Source: Bacilli bacterium
Lineage (GTDB): Bacteria; Bacillota_I; Bacilli_A; RF39; UBA660
Direction: 5' to 3'
DNA length: 30,781 bases
NCBI GenBank assembly: GCA_900771805.1
Contig: CAAGPL010000014.1
Span: 1-30,781, forward strand
The position numbers and the translations under genes are program-made. Below, piece after piece: positions 6,920 to 15,097 of this stretch (the first letter of the stretch is position 1; each line of letters starts with the position of its first letter). The notes beneath the pieces are model-generated. The model worked only from the letters and a program-made list of their open reading frames with translations. It did not search any database and was not told the origin of the DNA.

Positions 6920-8314
6920 TTGAAACTATATAATACACTTACTAAAAAAGTAGAAGAGTTTATTCCAAATGATAAAAAAAAGGTTAATATGTATACTTGC
7001 GGACCTACTGTTTATCATTATGCACATATAGGAAATCTTAGAAGTTATATAATGGAAGATATTTTAGAAAAAACACTTATTTATAATGGTTATAATGTTA
7101 ATCGTGTAATGAATATTACTGATGTAGGACACTTATCAAGTGATTCTGATACTGGTGAAGATAAGATGGTAAAAAGTGCTAAAAAGGCACATAAAAGTGT
7201 TTTAGATATTGCTAAATTTTATACTGAAGCATTTTTTGAAGATTTTAAAAAGCTTAACATTAAAAAGCCAGAAACAATAGAACCTGCAACTAATCTTATA
7301 GATGATTATATTCATTTAATTAATGTTTTATTAGATAAGGAATATGCATATGTATCTGGTGGTAATGTATATTTTGATACATCAAAACTTGATGATTATT
7401 ATGTTTTAACAAATCATAAAGAAGATGAAATGGTAGTTGGCGTAAGAGAAGGAGTTGAAAGTGACTCTAACAAACGTAACCAAGCTGATTTTGTTTTATG
7501 GTTTACTAAGTCTAAATTTGAAGATCAGGAGCTTAAATGGGAATCACCTTGGGGCTTAGGATACCCAGGATGGCATATTGAGTGTTCATGTATTAGTATG
7601 AAACACTGCGGAGAATATCTAGATATTCATTGTGGTGGTGTTGATAATATATTTCCACATCACACTAATGAAATAGCTCAAAGTGAAGCATATTTAGGAC
7701 ATAAATGGTGTAATTACTGGGTACACTGTGAACACTTAAATGATAAAAATGGTAAGATGAGTAAAAGTAGTGGAGATTTTTTAACTGTATCTTTATTAAA
7801 AGAAAAAGGCTATAACCCACTTTCATATAGATTAATGTGTTTACAATCACATTATAGAAAACAGCTCGTATTTACTTATGAAAATTTAGATAATGCAGAA
7901 AAAGCATATAAAAAATTGAAACAAAAAACTTTATCATTAACTAATGATGGAATGGTAGATGAAAATAATTTTAATAAATATAATAAAGAATTTATATCTT
8001 GTATTAATGATGATATGAATACGTCTAGTAGTTTAACTGTTTTATATGATGTATTAAAAGATGATTCTTTAAATGATGCAACTAAAAAAGCATTAGTAGA
8101 ATCATTTGATAAAGTTTTGTCATTAGATTTATTAAAAGAAGATTTAGAAAAAGCAGATGCTGAACTTATAAAATATGTTGAAAAACAAATAAATTTAAGA
8201 TTAGAAGCAAAGAAAAATAAGGATTTTCTAACCGCTGATAAAATAAGAGATGAATTATTAGATAAAGGTATTACTCTTAATGATACTAAAGAAGGAACTA
8301 CTTGGAATTATTAA
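6920..8314 (+). CDS. cysS: Cysteinyl-tRNA synthetase
   Basis: A class I aminoacyl-tRNA synthetase charging tRNA-Cys. Zinc and active-site landmarks are visible: CGPTVY (from C27), the HIGH-type HIGN (36-39), ECS with C222, PHHTNE (246-251), and KMSKS (279-283). The MNITDVGHLSSDSDTGEDKM segment marks a known CysS subgroup. Length 464 aa is normal. The start is uncertain: GTG at 6911 overlaps the SD, whereas TTG at 6920 is eight bases after GGGAG and gives the family-like MKLYNTLTKKVEEF, so TTG is preferred. No T-box leader fits in the 66-base upstream gap. Confidence 0.93.
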   Translation: MKLYNTLTKKVEEFIPNDKKKVNMYTCGPTVYHYAHIGNLRSYIMEDILEKTLIYNGYNVNRVMNITDVGHLSSDSDTGEDKMVKSAKKAHKSVLDIAKFYTEAFFEDFKKLNIKKPETIEPATNLIDDYIHLINVLLDKEYAYVSGGNVYFDTSKLDDYYVLTNHKEDEMVVGVREGVESDSNKRNQADFVLWFTKSKFEDQELKWESPWGLGYPGWHIECSCISMKHCGEYLDIHCGGVDNIFPHHTNEIAQSEAYLGHKWCNYWVHCEHLNDKNGKMSKSSGDFLTVSLLKEKGYNPLSYRLMCLQSHYRKQLVFTYENLDNAEKAYKKLKQKTLSLTNDGMVDENNFNKYNKEFISCINDDMNTSSSLTVLYDVLKDDSLNDATKKALVESFDKVLSLDLLKEDLEKADAELIKYVEKQINLRLEAKKNKDFLTADKIRDELLDKGITLNDTKEGTTWNY

Positions 8315-8391
8315 ACTTTTAATATCAAAAAAACTAAATATTAAATAGAATAAAAAACAATTTATTAGTGCATACTATAATTGGTGATATT

Positions 8392-8898
8392 ATGTATTAT
8401 TTAAATTGTTTTTTTATATATTCTATTTTAGGACATTTAATTGAAACAATAATTTCTATAATAACTAAAACTAATTATAAAAGTGGTTTTTTGTATGGTT
8501 GGTGGACTCCTGTTTATGGTATTGGAGTAGTTATAATACTATTTATATCAGAATATTTATTTAAAAACTTACATATGAACCGTTTTGTAGAAACTATTAT
8601 TGTGTTTTTTGTTGTTTCTATAGTCTTATCTAGTATAGAAGCACTAGGTGGTGTTTTAATAGAAAAAATATTTGGAGAGATTTTTTGGGATTATTCATCT
8701 CATAGATTTCATATAGGTCATTATATATCGTTAGAAATGACTTTGGTTTGGGGATTTAGTAGTGTTGTTTTTATATATTTTATAAATCCTTTGTTAGAAG
8801 GTATTATAAAAAAGATACCACCTTTTATAACGATTATTTTTGTGGTACTATTTTTGTTTGATTGTGTTAAGACGTTTATAGATAAGAGAAAAAGTTAA
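8392..8898 (+). CDS. CmpB-like (PF06541, putative ABC transporter type IV) integral membrane protein
   Basis: A 168-aa protein with about five hydrophobic segments. It carries the pattern of the poorly characterised 'putative ABC transporter permease CmpB' family: YSILGHLIE near the N-terminus, GFLYGWWTPVYGIG (about 37-50), SSIEALGGVLIEKIFG, then FWDYSSHRFHIGHYISLE. No experimental role is secure for the family. ATG at 8392 is preceded by GGTGAT; an in-frame GTG at 8368 is possible but lacks an SD. It stands alone between cysS and the convergent clpP and shares the bidirectional terminator at 9046-9075. Confidence 0.7.
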   Translation: MYYLNCFFIYSILGHLIETIISIITKTNYKSGFLYGWWTPVYGIGVVIILFISEYLFKNLHMNRFVETIIVFFVVSIVLSSIEALGGVLIEKIFGEIFWDYSSHRFHIGHYISLEMTLVWGFSSVVFIYFINPLLEGIIKKIPPFITIIFVVLFLFDCVKTFIDKRKS

Positions 8899-8918
8899 TA
8901 CAAAGTTTGTTTGTCTAA

Positions 8919-9047
8919 ATTTTACGAACAATTTATAAAAACTTGCAAAAAAGAAAAAACTTTAATAAAAGATATTTCAAAGTAAGTATAGATGTAATTA
9001 TAAAAATAACTGGTATTACTAAAAATCAAATTGAAGCATTAAAATAA
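8919..9047 (+). pseudogene. C-terminal remnant of an Rpn / PD-(D/E)XK transposase-like gene
   Basis: An open stretch without a start codon, from a stop at 8916-8918 to TAA at 9045-9047, ends in SIDVIIKITGITKNQIEALK. That resembles the 'ATGLSxEEIxxL' tail common at the end of Rpn-family recombination-promoting nuclease/transposase proteins. No upstream nuclease domain or ribosome site is present, so it reads as a decayed 3' end. The identification rests on about 20 residues and is tentative. Confidence 0.35.
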
Positions 9048-9075
9048 ACGTAAGACTCTATTTTGTCTTACGTTT
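9046..9075. terminator. Bidirectional intrinsic terminator between convergent genes
   Basis: AAACGTAAGAC (9046-9056) and GTCTTACGTTT (9065-9075) form a perfect 11-bp stem around an 8-base loop. T-rich tracts follow on both strands. It separates the plus-strand CmpB-like gene and remnant from the 3' end of clpP. Confidence 0.85.
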
Positions 9076-9644
9076 TATAATATCTTATCAACTAAACCAT
9101 ATTCTAAAGCATCAGAAGCATTTAAATAATAGTCTCTTTCTGTATCTTTTTCAATTTCTTTTATATCTTTTCCAGTTTTTTCAGCTAATATTTTATTTAA
9201 TTTGTTTCTTAGATAAATAATTCTATCTGCTACTATTTTTATTTCTGTTGCTTGTCCTTTAACTCCACCTAGAGGTTGATGAATCATAACTTCAGCATTT
9301 GGTAATATATATCTTTTGCCTTTTTTGCCACTTGAAAGTAGAACAGATGCCATTGAAGCTGCCATACCAACACATATTGTTGATACATCACTTTTAATAT
9401 AATTTATAGTGTCATAAATAGCCATTCCAGAAGTTATATTCCCACCAGGGCTATTTATATATAAATTAATATCCTCATGATTTTTTGAATCCAAGAATAA
9501 TAATTGACTTATTACGCAATTTGCAAGATCATCATCAATTTCACCACTTATAAATATAATTCTATCTTTTAATAATCTAGAATAGATATCATAAGCTCTT
9601 TCACCTGCATTTGTTTTTTCAATAATTGTTGGAATTAAATTCAT
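9075..9644 (-). CDS. clpP: ATP-dependent Clp protease proteolytic subunit
   Basis: Serine peptidase that forms the double-heptameric degradation chamber served by ClpC/ClpX. The triad is intact and at canonical numbers: S97 in GMAASMAS, H122 in MIHQP, D171 in DTERD. The oxyanion/handle motifs NSPGG (64-68) and QPLGGVKGQATE are present, and the length of 189 aa is standard. SD AGGGTGAT lies on the minus strand at 9650-9657. It is monocistronic, divergent from the GTG-initiated kinase fusion with a 120-bp shared promoter region. No CtsR-type heptamer repeat is visible. Confidence 0.97.
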   Translation of the reverse strand: MNLIPTIIEKTNAGERAYDIYSRLLKDRIIFISGEIDDDLANCVISQLLFLDSKNHEDINLYINSPGGNITSGMAIYDTINYIKSDVSTICVGMAASMASVLLSSGKKGKRYILPNAEVMIHQPLGGVKGQATEIKIVADRIIYLRNKLNKILAEKTGKDIKEIEKDTERDYYLNASDALEYGLVDKIL

Positions 9645-9764
9645 TTTTTTATCACCCTAGTAATATTATGTATAGTAAGTTAATAAATATTACCTAAAAA
9701 ATTGTGACTTTTTTCTATATTTTTGTTATTATATTATTAGGATAAAATAAGAGGGTGATTTAAA
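9645..9764. promoter_or_regulatory. Divergent promoter region of clpP and the kinase fusion
   Basis: For the plus strand, TTGTGA (9702-9707) with TTATTA or TATTAT at 9726-9732 gives a spacing of 18-19. The minus-strand promoter is not clearly resolved in this AT-rich stretch. No repressor operator that I can name is seen. Confidence 0.4.
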
Positions 9765-11423
9765 GTGTCTTTAATTAAAGTTAAATATAAAAACGAAGAA
9801 AAAGAATATGAAAAAGGAATACTAATAAGTGAAATTGCAAAAGAATATAAAGATGATTATAAATATGATATATTAGTTTCTATGATAGATAATAGAGTAA
9901 CTAGTTTAGATACTAAGTTAAATAAAGATTGTACTATTAGTTTTTGTGATATTTCATCCCATAGTGGATATGTTTCATATGAAAAGGGTATCTTCTTTTT
10001 ATTTAGTGTAGCAGCAAGGGAAATTTTAAATTGTGATGTTAAATTTCTTCACTCTTTAGATAATGGTATATATGGACAGATACTTACTAATAATTTAATT
10101 TCTGAAGTTACTATAGAAAAAATAAAAATGAAAATGAGAGACCTTGTAAATGATGCTTTACCTATAACTAAAATAATGGTATCTAGAATAGATGCAATAG
10201 AATATTATAATAAAATAAACCAAATTGATAAGGCAAAATCATTAAGATACATTAGTAATTCTAGTATAAGTCTTTATAAATTATCGGACACTTTAGATTT
10301 CTTTTATGGTGTATTACCAAATAACACTAGTCTATTAAATAAATTTAATGTTAAATTCTTAAAAGATAATAAGTTTGTTCTTATGATACCAGATAAAACT
10401 AATTATGATAATTTTGAAAATGTTAAATTAATTAAGAATGAAAAACTATTAAATTCGCTAGAAAAAAATGATAAATATTTAGAAAGTTTAAAAATAGATA
10501 CTTCTGTTGAACTTAATAAAATGATATCAAGTGGTAATTATGGTGATTTAATAAGGGTAAGTGAAGCAATATCAAATAATGAACTTTTTGATATTGCAGA
10601 TAAAATAAGTAAAGAAAAGGATTTAAAAGTGGTTTTAATTACTGGTCCATCATCATCTGGTAAAACTACAACTGCAAGAAAACTAACATTATTTTTAAAG
10701 AGCAAGGGATTAAATCCTATACCAATTTCAGTTGATGATTTTTATGTAGATGTAAAAGATCGTGTATTAGATGAAAATGGAGAACCAGAAAAAGAAAAAA
10801 TAGATGCAATAGATACAAATTTATTTAATAAAAAAATATCAGGGTTATTAAATAAAAAAGAGGTTCACATGCCTAAATATAATTTTATAAAAGGTGAAAA
10901 AGAGTATAGTGAAAAAACAACTAAGATGGAGGATAATAGTGTTTTAGTTATAGAAGGTATACATGCCTTTAATGAGCAATTAACAGAAATGATACCAGAT
11001 AAGAATAAATTTAAAATTTTTATATGTCCTTTAACTCCACTTAATATTGATAATCATAATATTTTTAAATCATTTGATAATAGATTATTAAGAAGAATAG
11101 TAAGAGATAATATGACAAGAGGAGCAAGTGCTAAAACGACTCTTAAATTATGGCAAAATGTAAGAAAAGAAGAAGATGAAAATATAATTCCTTATATGAA
11201 GGATGCTGATGTTATATTTAATACATCTTTAGCTTATGAGTTAGGTGTTTTAAAAACGTATGCTGAACCACTTTTGTTTTCTGTTTTAGAAGATGATCCT
11301 AATTATGATGAGGCAATAAGATTAATTAATTTATTTAGAGTTATTTTAAGTATGCCTAGTGAAAATGTTCCGTTTGATTCAATAATAAGAGAATTTATAG
11401 GTGGAAGTTGTTTTAAAGATTAA
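9765..11423 (+). CDS. TGS - tRNA-synthetase SAD-like - uridine kinase/phosphoribulokinase fusion protein
   Basis: A 552-aa protein with the three-part architecture common in Bacillota and usually annotated as nucleoside (uridine) kinase. It has a TGS domain (about 1-63), a ThrRS/AlaRS second-additional-domain-like part (about 64-220), and a P-loop kinase (about 286-552) with Walker A GPSSSGKT (294-301), SVDDFYVD, and VIEGIHAFN. The reaction is inferred to be phosphorylation of a nucleoside such as uridine; the TGS/SAD part suggests a nucleotide- or RNA-sensing role not established for this family. The start is GTG after GAGGGTGA (9751-9758). Its last codons contain the gap promoter. Confidence 0.85.
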   Translation: MSLIKVKYKNEEKEYEKGILISEIAKEYKDDYKYDILVSMIDNRVTSLDTKLNKDCTISFCDISSHSGYVSYEKGIFFLFSVAAREILNCDVKFLHSLDNGIYGQILTNNLISEVTIEKIKMKMRDLVNDALPITKIMVSRIDAIEYYNKINQIDKAKSLRYISNSSISLYKLSDTLDFFYGVLPNNTSLLNKFNVKFLKDNKFVLMIPDKTNYDNFENVKLIKNEKLLNSLEKNDKYLESLKIDTSVELNKMISSGNYGDLIRVSEAISNNELFDIADKISKEKDLKVVLITGPSSSGKTTTARKLTLFLKSKGLNPIPISVDDFYVDVKDRVLDENGEPEKEKIDAIDTNLFNKKISGLLNKKEVHMPKYNFIKGEKEYSEKTTKMEDNSVLVIEGIHAFNEQLTEMIPDKNKFKIFICPLTPLNIDNHNIFKSFDNRLLRRIVRDNMTRGASAKTTLKLWQNVRKEEDENIIPYMKDADVIFNTSLAYELGVLKTYAEPLLFSVLEDDPNYDEAIRLINLFRVILSMPSENVPFDSIIREFIGGSCFKD

Positions 11424-11436
11424 CAAATGATACAAT
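11408..11436 (+). promoter_or_regulatory. gap promoter inside the end of the upstream gene
   Basis: TTGTTT (11408-11413), 17 bases, TACAAT (11431-11436) with an extended TG. The stop codon of the kinase fusion (11421-11423) lies inside the spacer. It is one of the best promoter matches in the window, consistent with high gap expression. Confidence 0.7.
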
Positions 11437-11460
11437 ATAATAAAGAAAGGAAAATGATAT

Positions 11461-12468
11461 ATGGCAATTAATGTAGCAATAAATGGTTTTGGTAGGATAG
11501 GTAGATTAGTTTTTAGACTTATGATGGAAGATAAAGATTTTAATGTAGTTGCAATAAATGATTTAACTAATGCAGATGAGCTTGCTTATTTACTTAAATA
11601 TGATACTTCTCATAGAAGATATAAAACGGGTGAAATTACAAGTGATGATGAAAATATAATTATAGGTAATAGAAAGATAAGAATTTATGCTGAAAAAGAT
11701 CCTGTAAACTTACCTTGGGGTGCACTAGACGTTGATTTGGTGTTTGAATGCACAGGCTTTTTCACAAGTAAAGAAAAGGCAGAGGCACATATAACAGCAG
11801 GTGCTAAGAAAGTAATTATTTCTGCTCCTGCTAAGGGAGATTTAAAAACAATAGTATATAATGTTAACCATGAAACATTAACTGGAAATGAAAAAATAAT
11901 TAGTGCAGCAAGTTGTACTACTAATTGTCTTGCACCAGTAATGAAGTTATTATGTGATAATTATGGGGTTATAAAAGGGTTTATGACAACTGTTCATGCT
12001 TATACAAATGATCAATCAACATTAGATGTTGCACATAAGAAAGGCTTTATGTCACGAAGAGGAAGAGCAGCAGCGGCAAATATTGTTCCTACAACAACTG
12101 GTGCAGCTAGTGCAATAGGTCTTGTAATTCCTGAACTTAACGGAAGATTAGATGGAACTGCTATGCGTGTTGGTGTAACAGATGGTTCTGTTATAGATTT
12201 AACTTTGGAATTAAAGAAAAAGGTAACAAAAGAAGAAATAAATAATTTATTTAAATCTAATCAAACTGAAACTATTAAATATACTGAAGATCCAATTGTC
12301 TCTAGTGATGTAATTGGCATTACTTGTGGTAGTTTAGTAGATGGCTTACTAACTAATATAGTAGAGGTAGATGATAAGCAATTAGTAAAGATAGTTGCTT
12401 GGTATGATAATGAGATGAGTTATTCTGCTCAAATGGTAAGATGTGCTAAATATTTTGCTAATAAGTAA
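11461..12468 (+). CDS. gap: Glyceraldehyde-3-phosphate dehydrogenase, type I
   Basis: Converts glyceraldehyde-3-phosphate, phosphate and NAD+ to 1,3-bisphosphoglycerate in cytosolic glycolysis. The Rossmann motif NGFGRIGR (8-15) is followed by the active-site SAASCTTNCLAP with catalytic C152. The GRAAAANIVPTTTGAA and WYDNEMSYS stretches are intact, and the length of 335 aa is standard. The NAD preference is inferred from a general GapA-like sequence. It has its own promoter at 11408-11436 and its own terminator, so it is monocistronic although pgk and tpiA follow within 6 kb. Confidence 0.97.
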   Translation: MAINVAINGFGRIGRLVFRLMMEDKDFNVVAINDLTNADELAYLLKYDTSHRRYKTGEITSDDENIIIGNRKIRIYAEKDPVNLPWGALDVDLVFECTGFFTSKEKAEAHITAGAKKVIISAPAKGDLKTIVYNVNHETLTGNEKIISAASCTTNCLAPVMKLLCDNYGVIKGFMTTVHAYTNDQSTLDVAHKKGFMSRRGRAAAANIVPTTTGAASAIGLVIPELNGRLDGTAMRVGVTDGSVIDLTLELKKKVTKEEINNLFKSNQTETIKYTEDPIVSSDVIGITCGSLVDGLLTNIVEVDDKQLVKIVAWYDNEMSYSAQMVRCAKYFANK

Positions 12469-12490
12469 AGTTCTTATATAGAACTTTTTT
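12467..12490 (+). terminator. Intrinsic terminator after gap
   Basis: AAAGTTCT (12467-12474), loop TATAT, AGAACTTT (12480-12487), followed by Ts to 12490. The stem begins within the stop codon. Confidence 0.85.
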
Positions 12491-12511
12491 GTTTTCTATT
12501 TTTATAATTCA

Positions 12512-12520
12512 TGTTATAAT
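12512..12520 (+). promoter_or_regulatory. Extended -10 promoter of the Ig-like surface protein
   Basis: TGTTATAAT at 12512-12520 matches TGnTATAAT. The -35 region (TTTTCT, 12492-12497) is weak. Confidence 0.5.
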
Positions 12521-12555
12521 ATATTTTATAAGAAGAGTAAAGAAGGTGATTATAA

Positions 12556-13845
12556 ATGAACGAATCTAATTATTCTACTGATGTTGAATATGAAACTAAA
12601 CCTAAAAAAAAGTTTCAAATAACAAGAGGTATGCTTATACTTATAATAATTATTTTAGTTATTTTAATTGCTGGAATAATACTAATAGTTAAAAATGCTA
12701 TAGTTAAACAAAAAGAAACATATAAACTAGAAGATTTTAATAAATTAGAAGAGAGAATGAGTGAAGAAGCACCTATTTATGTATCACAAAAAAATATTGT
12801 TTTAACAGATTCAAAAATAAAAATAGATTTGTCTTCGTTGTTAGAAAAAAATGGAGGAAATATTGATCCTAATAAAGTAAAGGCAGCTAAAATTTGTTCT
12901 GGATATGTAATAGCATCAACAAATATTAATTATAAAGCGTATATAAAGTGTGGAAATTTATATACTACAACAGGTTACGTAAGTAATGATATAACTACTA
13001 CTAAAGAAGTTAAAACAACAGTGCAAGATAAAGAAAAACCTACTATGACTTTAATAGGTGAAAATCCTATGAATATATATGTTAATACTAATTTTACTGA
13101 TCCAGGAGTAAAAGCCTTAGATAATATAGATGGTGATATAACATATAAAGTAACAAAAGAAGGTGCTGTAGATACAAGTAAAGTTGGCACTTATATAATT
13201 ACTTATAAGGTGCAGGATAAAGCAAAAAATGAAGCAACTATAAAAAGAACGGTTAATGTAATTGAAGATAGAAGGCCAACAAATAATGTGACTACAACAA
13301 AGCAAAAAACAACGACAAAAAAGGTTGTAACTACACCTAAAAAAACTAACAAAATAACTACTCCGCCTACAATTGTTTTAAAAGGACAAGATCCTATAAC
13401 AATTATTTTGGGTAGTACATATAATGATCCTGGATATTATGCAACAGACTGTTTTTCAAATGATATAACATCTAGAGTTAGCATATCAAGTAATTTAGAT
13501 ACTTCTAAAGAGGGAAGATATTATATAAGTTATAATGTAACTGATAATTATGGTAATAAAGCTAGTAAAACTAGAACTGTTTTTGTAAAAAGAAAAACTA
13601 TTGAATTATCTGGAATAAATGTATCTCCTAATGCTATTACTTTAACAAGGGGTCAAACATATACTTTAACTGTTTATTTTACGCCAGATAATGCAACAAA
13701 TAAAAATGTAACATGGAGAAGTGATGATTCTAATGTTGCAACAGTAAATAATGGAGTTATAACAGCAATGCAAAGAGGTAAGGCTATAATTACGGCAACT
13801 ACATATAACGGAAAATATTCATCTACAACAGTAACTGTAAAATAG
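12556..13845 (+). CDS. Membrane-anchored surface protein with two DUF5011-like Ig domains and a BIG2 domain
   Basis: A 429-aa protein: a short charged cytoplasmic tail (1-25), a single membrane anchor (about 26-47) without a clear cleavage site, and a largely extracellular remainder. Residues 160-236 and 271-345 are two related Ig-like repeats of the bacterial type containing DPGVKALDNIDGDIT and DPGYYATDCFSNDIT. Each ends in a Y-x-V-x-D-x-x-x-N pattern. They are joined by a Thr/Lys linker (244-270). A BIG2 domain (about 350-429) ends the protein, with the typical NVTWRSDDSNVATV. No catalytic domain or sortase signal is present. A role in surface adhesion or envelope architecture is inferred. 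SD AAGGTGAT precedes the ATG; it is flanked by terminators on both sides. Confidence 0.8.
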   Translation: MNESNYSTDVEYETKPKKKFQITRGMLILIIIILVILIAGIILIVKNAIVKQKETYKLEDFNKLEERMSEEAPIYVSQKNIVLTDSKIKIDLSSLLEKNGGNIDPNKVKAAKICSGYVIASTNINYKAYIKCGNLYTTTGYVSNDITTTKEVKTTVQDKEKPTMTLIGENPMNIYVNTNFTDPGVKALDNIDGDITYKVTKEGAVDTSKVGTYIITYKVQDKAKNEATIKRTVNVIEDRRPTNNVTTTKQKTTTKKVVTTPKKTNKITTPPTIVLKGQDPITIILGSTYNDPGYYATDCFSNDITSRVSISSNLDTSKEGRYYISYNVTDNYGNKASKTRTVFVKRKTIELSGINVSPNAITLTRGQTYTLTVYFTPDNATNKNVTWRSDDSNVATVNNGVITAMQRGKAIITATTYNGKYSSTTVTVK

Positions 13846-13867
13846 GAATTTAATTCCTATTTTTTTT
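13839..13867 (+). terminator. Intrinsic terminator between the Ig-like gene and pgk
   Basis: AATAGGAATT (13841-13850) and AATTCCTATT (13852-13861) form a near-perfect stem with a very tight loop, followed by T7. It overlaps the stop codon of the Ig-like gene. Confidence 0.8.
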
Positions 13868-13868
13868 A

Positions 13869-13877
13869 TGATATAAT
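13869..13877 (+). promoter_or_regulatory. Extended -10 promoter of the pgk operon
   Basis: TGATATAAT at 13869-13877, directly after the terminator T-run. Transcription would begin near 13884, giving a leader of only about ten bases that starts at the SD GGAGGG (13884-13889). Confidence 0.55.
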
Positions 13878-13893
13878 TATAACGGAGGGTAAC

Positions 13894-15078
13894 GTGAAAA
13901 AAACAATAGAAGATTTTAATTTAGAGAATAAAAAAGTTATTATAAGATGTGATTTAAACGTACCAATTAAAGATGGTGTAATATTAGATGATAATAGAAT
14001 AAAAATGAGTTTAAAGACTATTAAGTATGCTATAGATAATAATGCTAAGGTCATTTTACTTTCTCATCTAGGCAGAATAAAAACTTTATCTGATAAGGAA
14101 AAAAATAGTTTATATCCTATATCGGTAAGATTGTCAGAATTATTAGGTCAAAAGGTAACTTTTATAAACGAAACACGAGGATTAGTGGTCGAAAATAAAA
14201 TTTCTAATATGAAACCAAAAGAAGTTATTTTACTAGAAAATACAAGATATGAAGATTTACCTGATAGAAAAGAAAGTACATGTGATTCTATTTTATCTAA
14301 TTATTGGGCAAGTTTAGGCGATATATTTATAAATGATGCTTTTGGAGTATCACATAGATGTCATGCATCAAATGTTGGCATTGCAAAAAACTTACCATCA
14401 GGTATAGGTTTTTTGATTAAAAGCGAAATTAATGCTTTAGATAATATTTTAAATAACATTAAAAGACCTTATACAGTAGTTTTAGGTGGTGCTAAAATGA
14501 ATGATAAGATTAAAGTTATAAATGCTTTAATTAAAAAAGCTGATTATTTATTATTAGGTGGAGGTATAGCTAATACTTTTCTAGTAGCTGAAGGTTATGA
14601 TTTGAAAGAATCAGTTTATGATAAAGATAGTATAAAACAAGCTTCACGACTTTTAAAAAAATATAAGGATAAAATAATATTGCCTATTGATTTTTATGAA
14701 TATACAAAATATTGTGATTCAAAAAATAAAAAGTATTGTAAATTAAATTTAGTATCAGATGATAACATGGTATTAGATGTAGGAGAAGATACAGTTAAAT
14801 TGTTTTCTAAATATATAAAAGAAAGTAATACTATATTTTTTAATGGCCCAGTAGGTGTTTTTGAATTTGAAAACTTTAGTTATGGAACAAAAAAAATATT
14901 AGAAGAAATGAAATGTTCAAAAGCTAAAGTAATAGTTGGTGGTGGAGATTCAGCATCTGCTGCAATAAAATTTGGTTTTAAAGATTCATTTTTTCACATA
15001 TCAACAGGTGGTGGTGCATCATTAGAATATATTTCAGGTAATAATATGCCAGGTATAGATATAATAAATGATAAATAA
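13894..15078 (+). CDS. pgk: Phosphoglycerate kinase
   Basis: Transfers phosphate from 1,3-bisphosphoglycerate to ADP. Recognisable landmarks: RCDLNVPIKDG (18-28), SHLGR (about 57-61), NDAFGVSHR, the nucleotide-site stretches NGPVGVFEFENF and GGGDSASAA, and the C-terminal STGGGASLE. The length of 394 aa is standard. The start is GTG at 13894 with SD GGAGGG four bases upstream. It heads an operon with a flippase-like gene (19-nt gap), a glycosyltransferase and tpiA. Confidence 0.96.
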   Translation: MKKTIEDFNLENKKVIIRCDLNVPIKDGVILDDNRIKMSLKTIKYAIDNNAKVILLSHLGRIKTLSDKEKNSLYPISVRLSELLGQKVTFINETRGLVVENKISNMKPKEVILLENTRYEDLPDRKESTCDSILSNYWASLGDIFINDAFGVSHRCHASNVGIAKNLPSGIGFLIKSEINALDNILNNIKRPYTVVLGGAKMNDKIKVINALIKKADYLLLGGGIANTFLVAEGYDLKESVYDKDSIKQASRLLKKYKDKIILPIDFYEYTKYCDSKNKKYCKLNLVSDDNMVLDVGEDTVKLFSKYIKESNTIFFNGPVGVFEFENFSYGTKKILEEMKCSKAKVIVGGGDSASAAIKFGFKDSFFHISTGGGASLEYISGNNMPGIDIINDK

Positions 15079-15097
15079 AAATAAAAGGGAGTAAATT

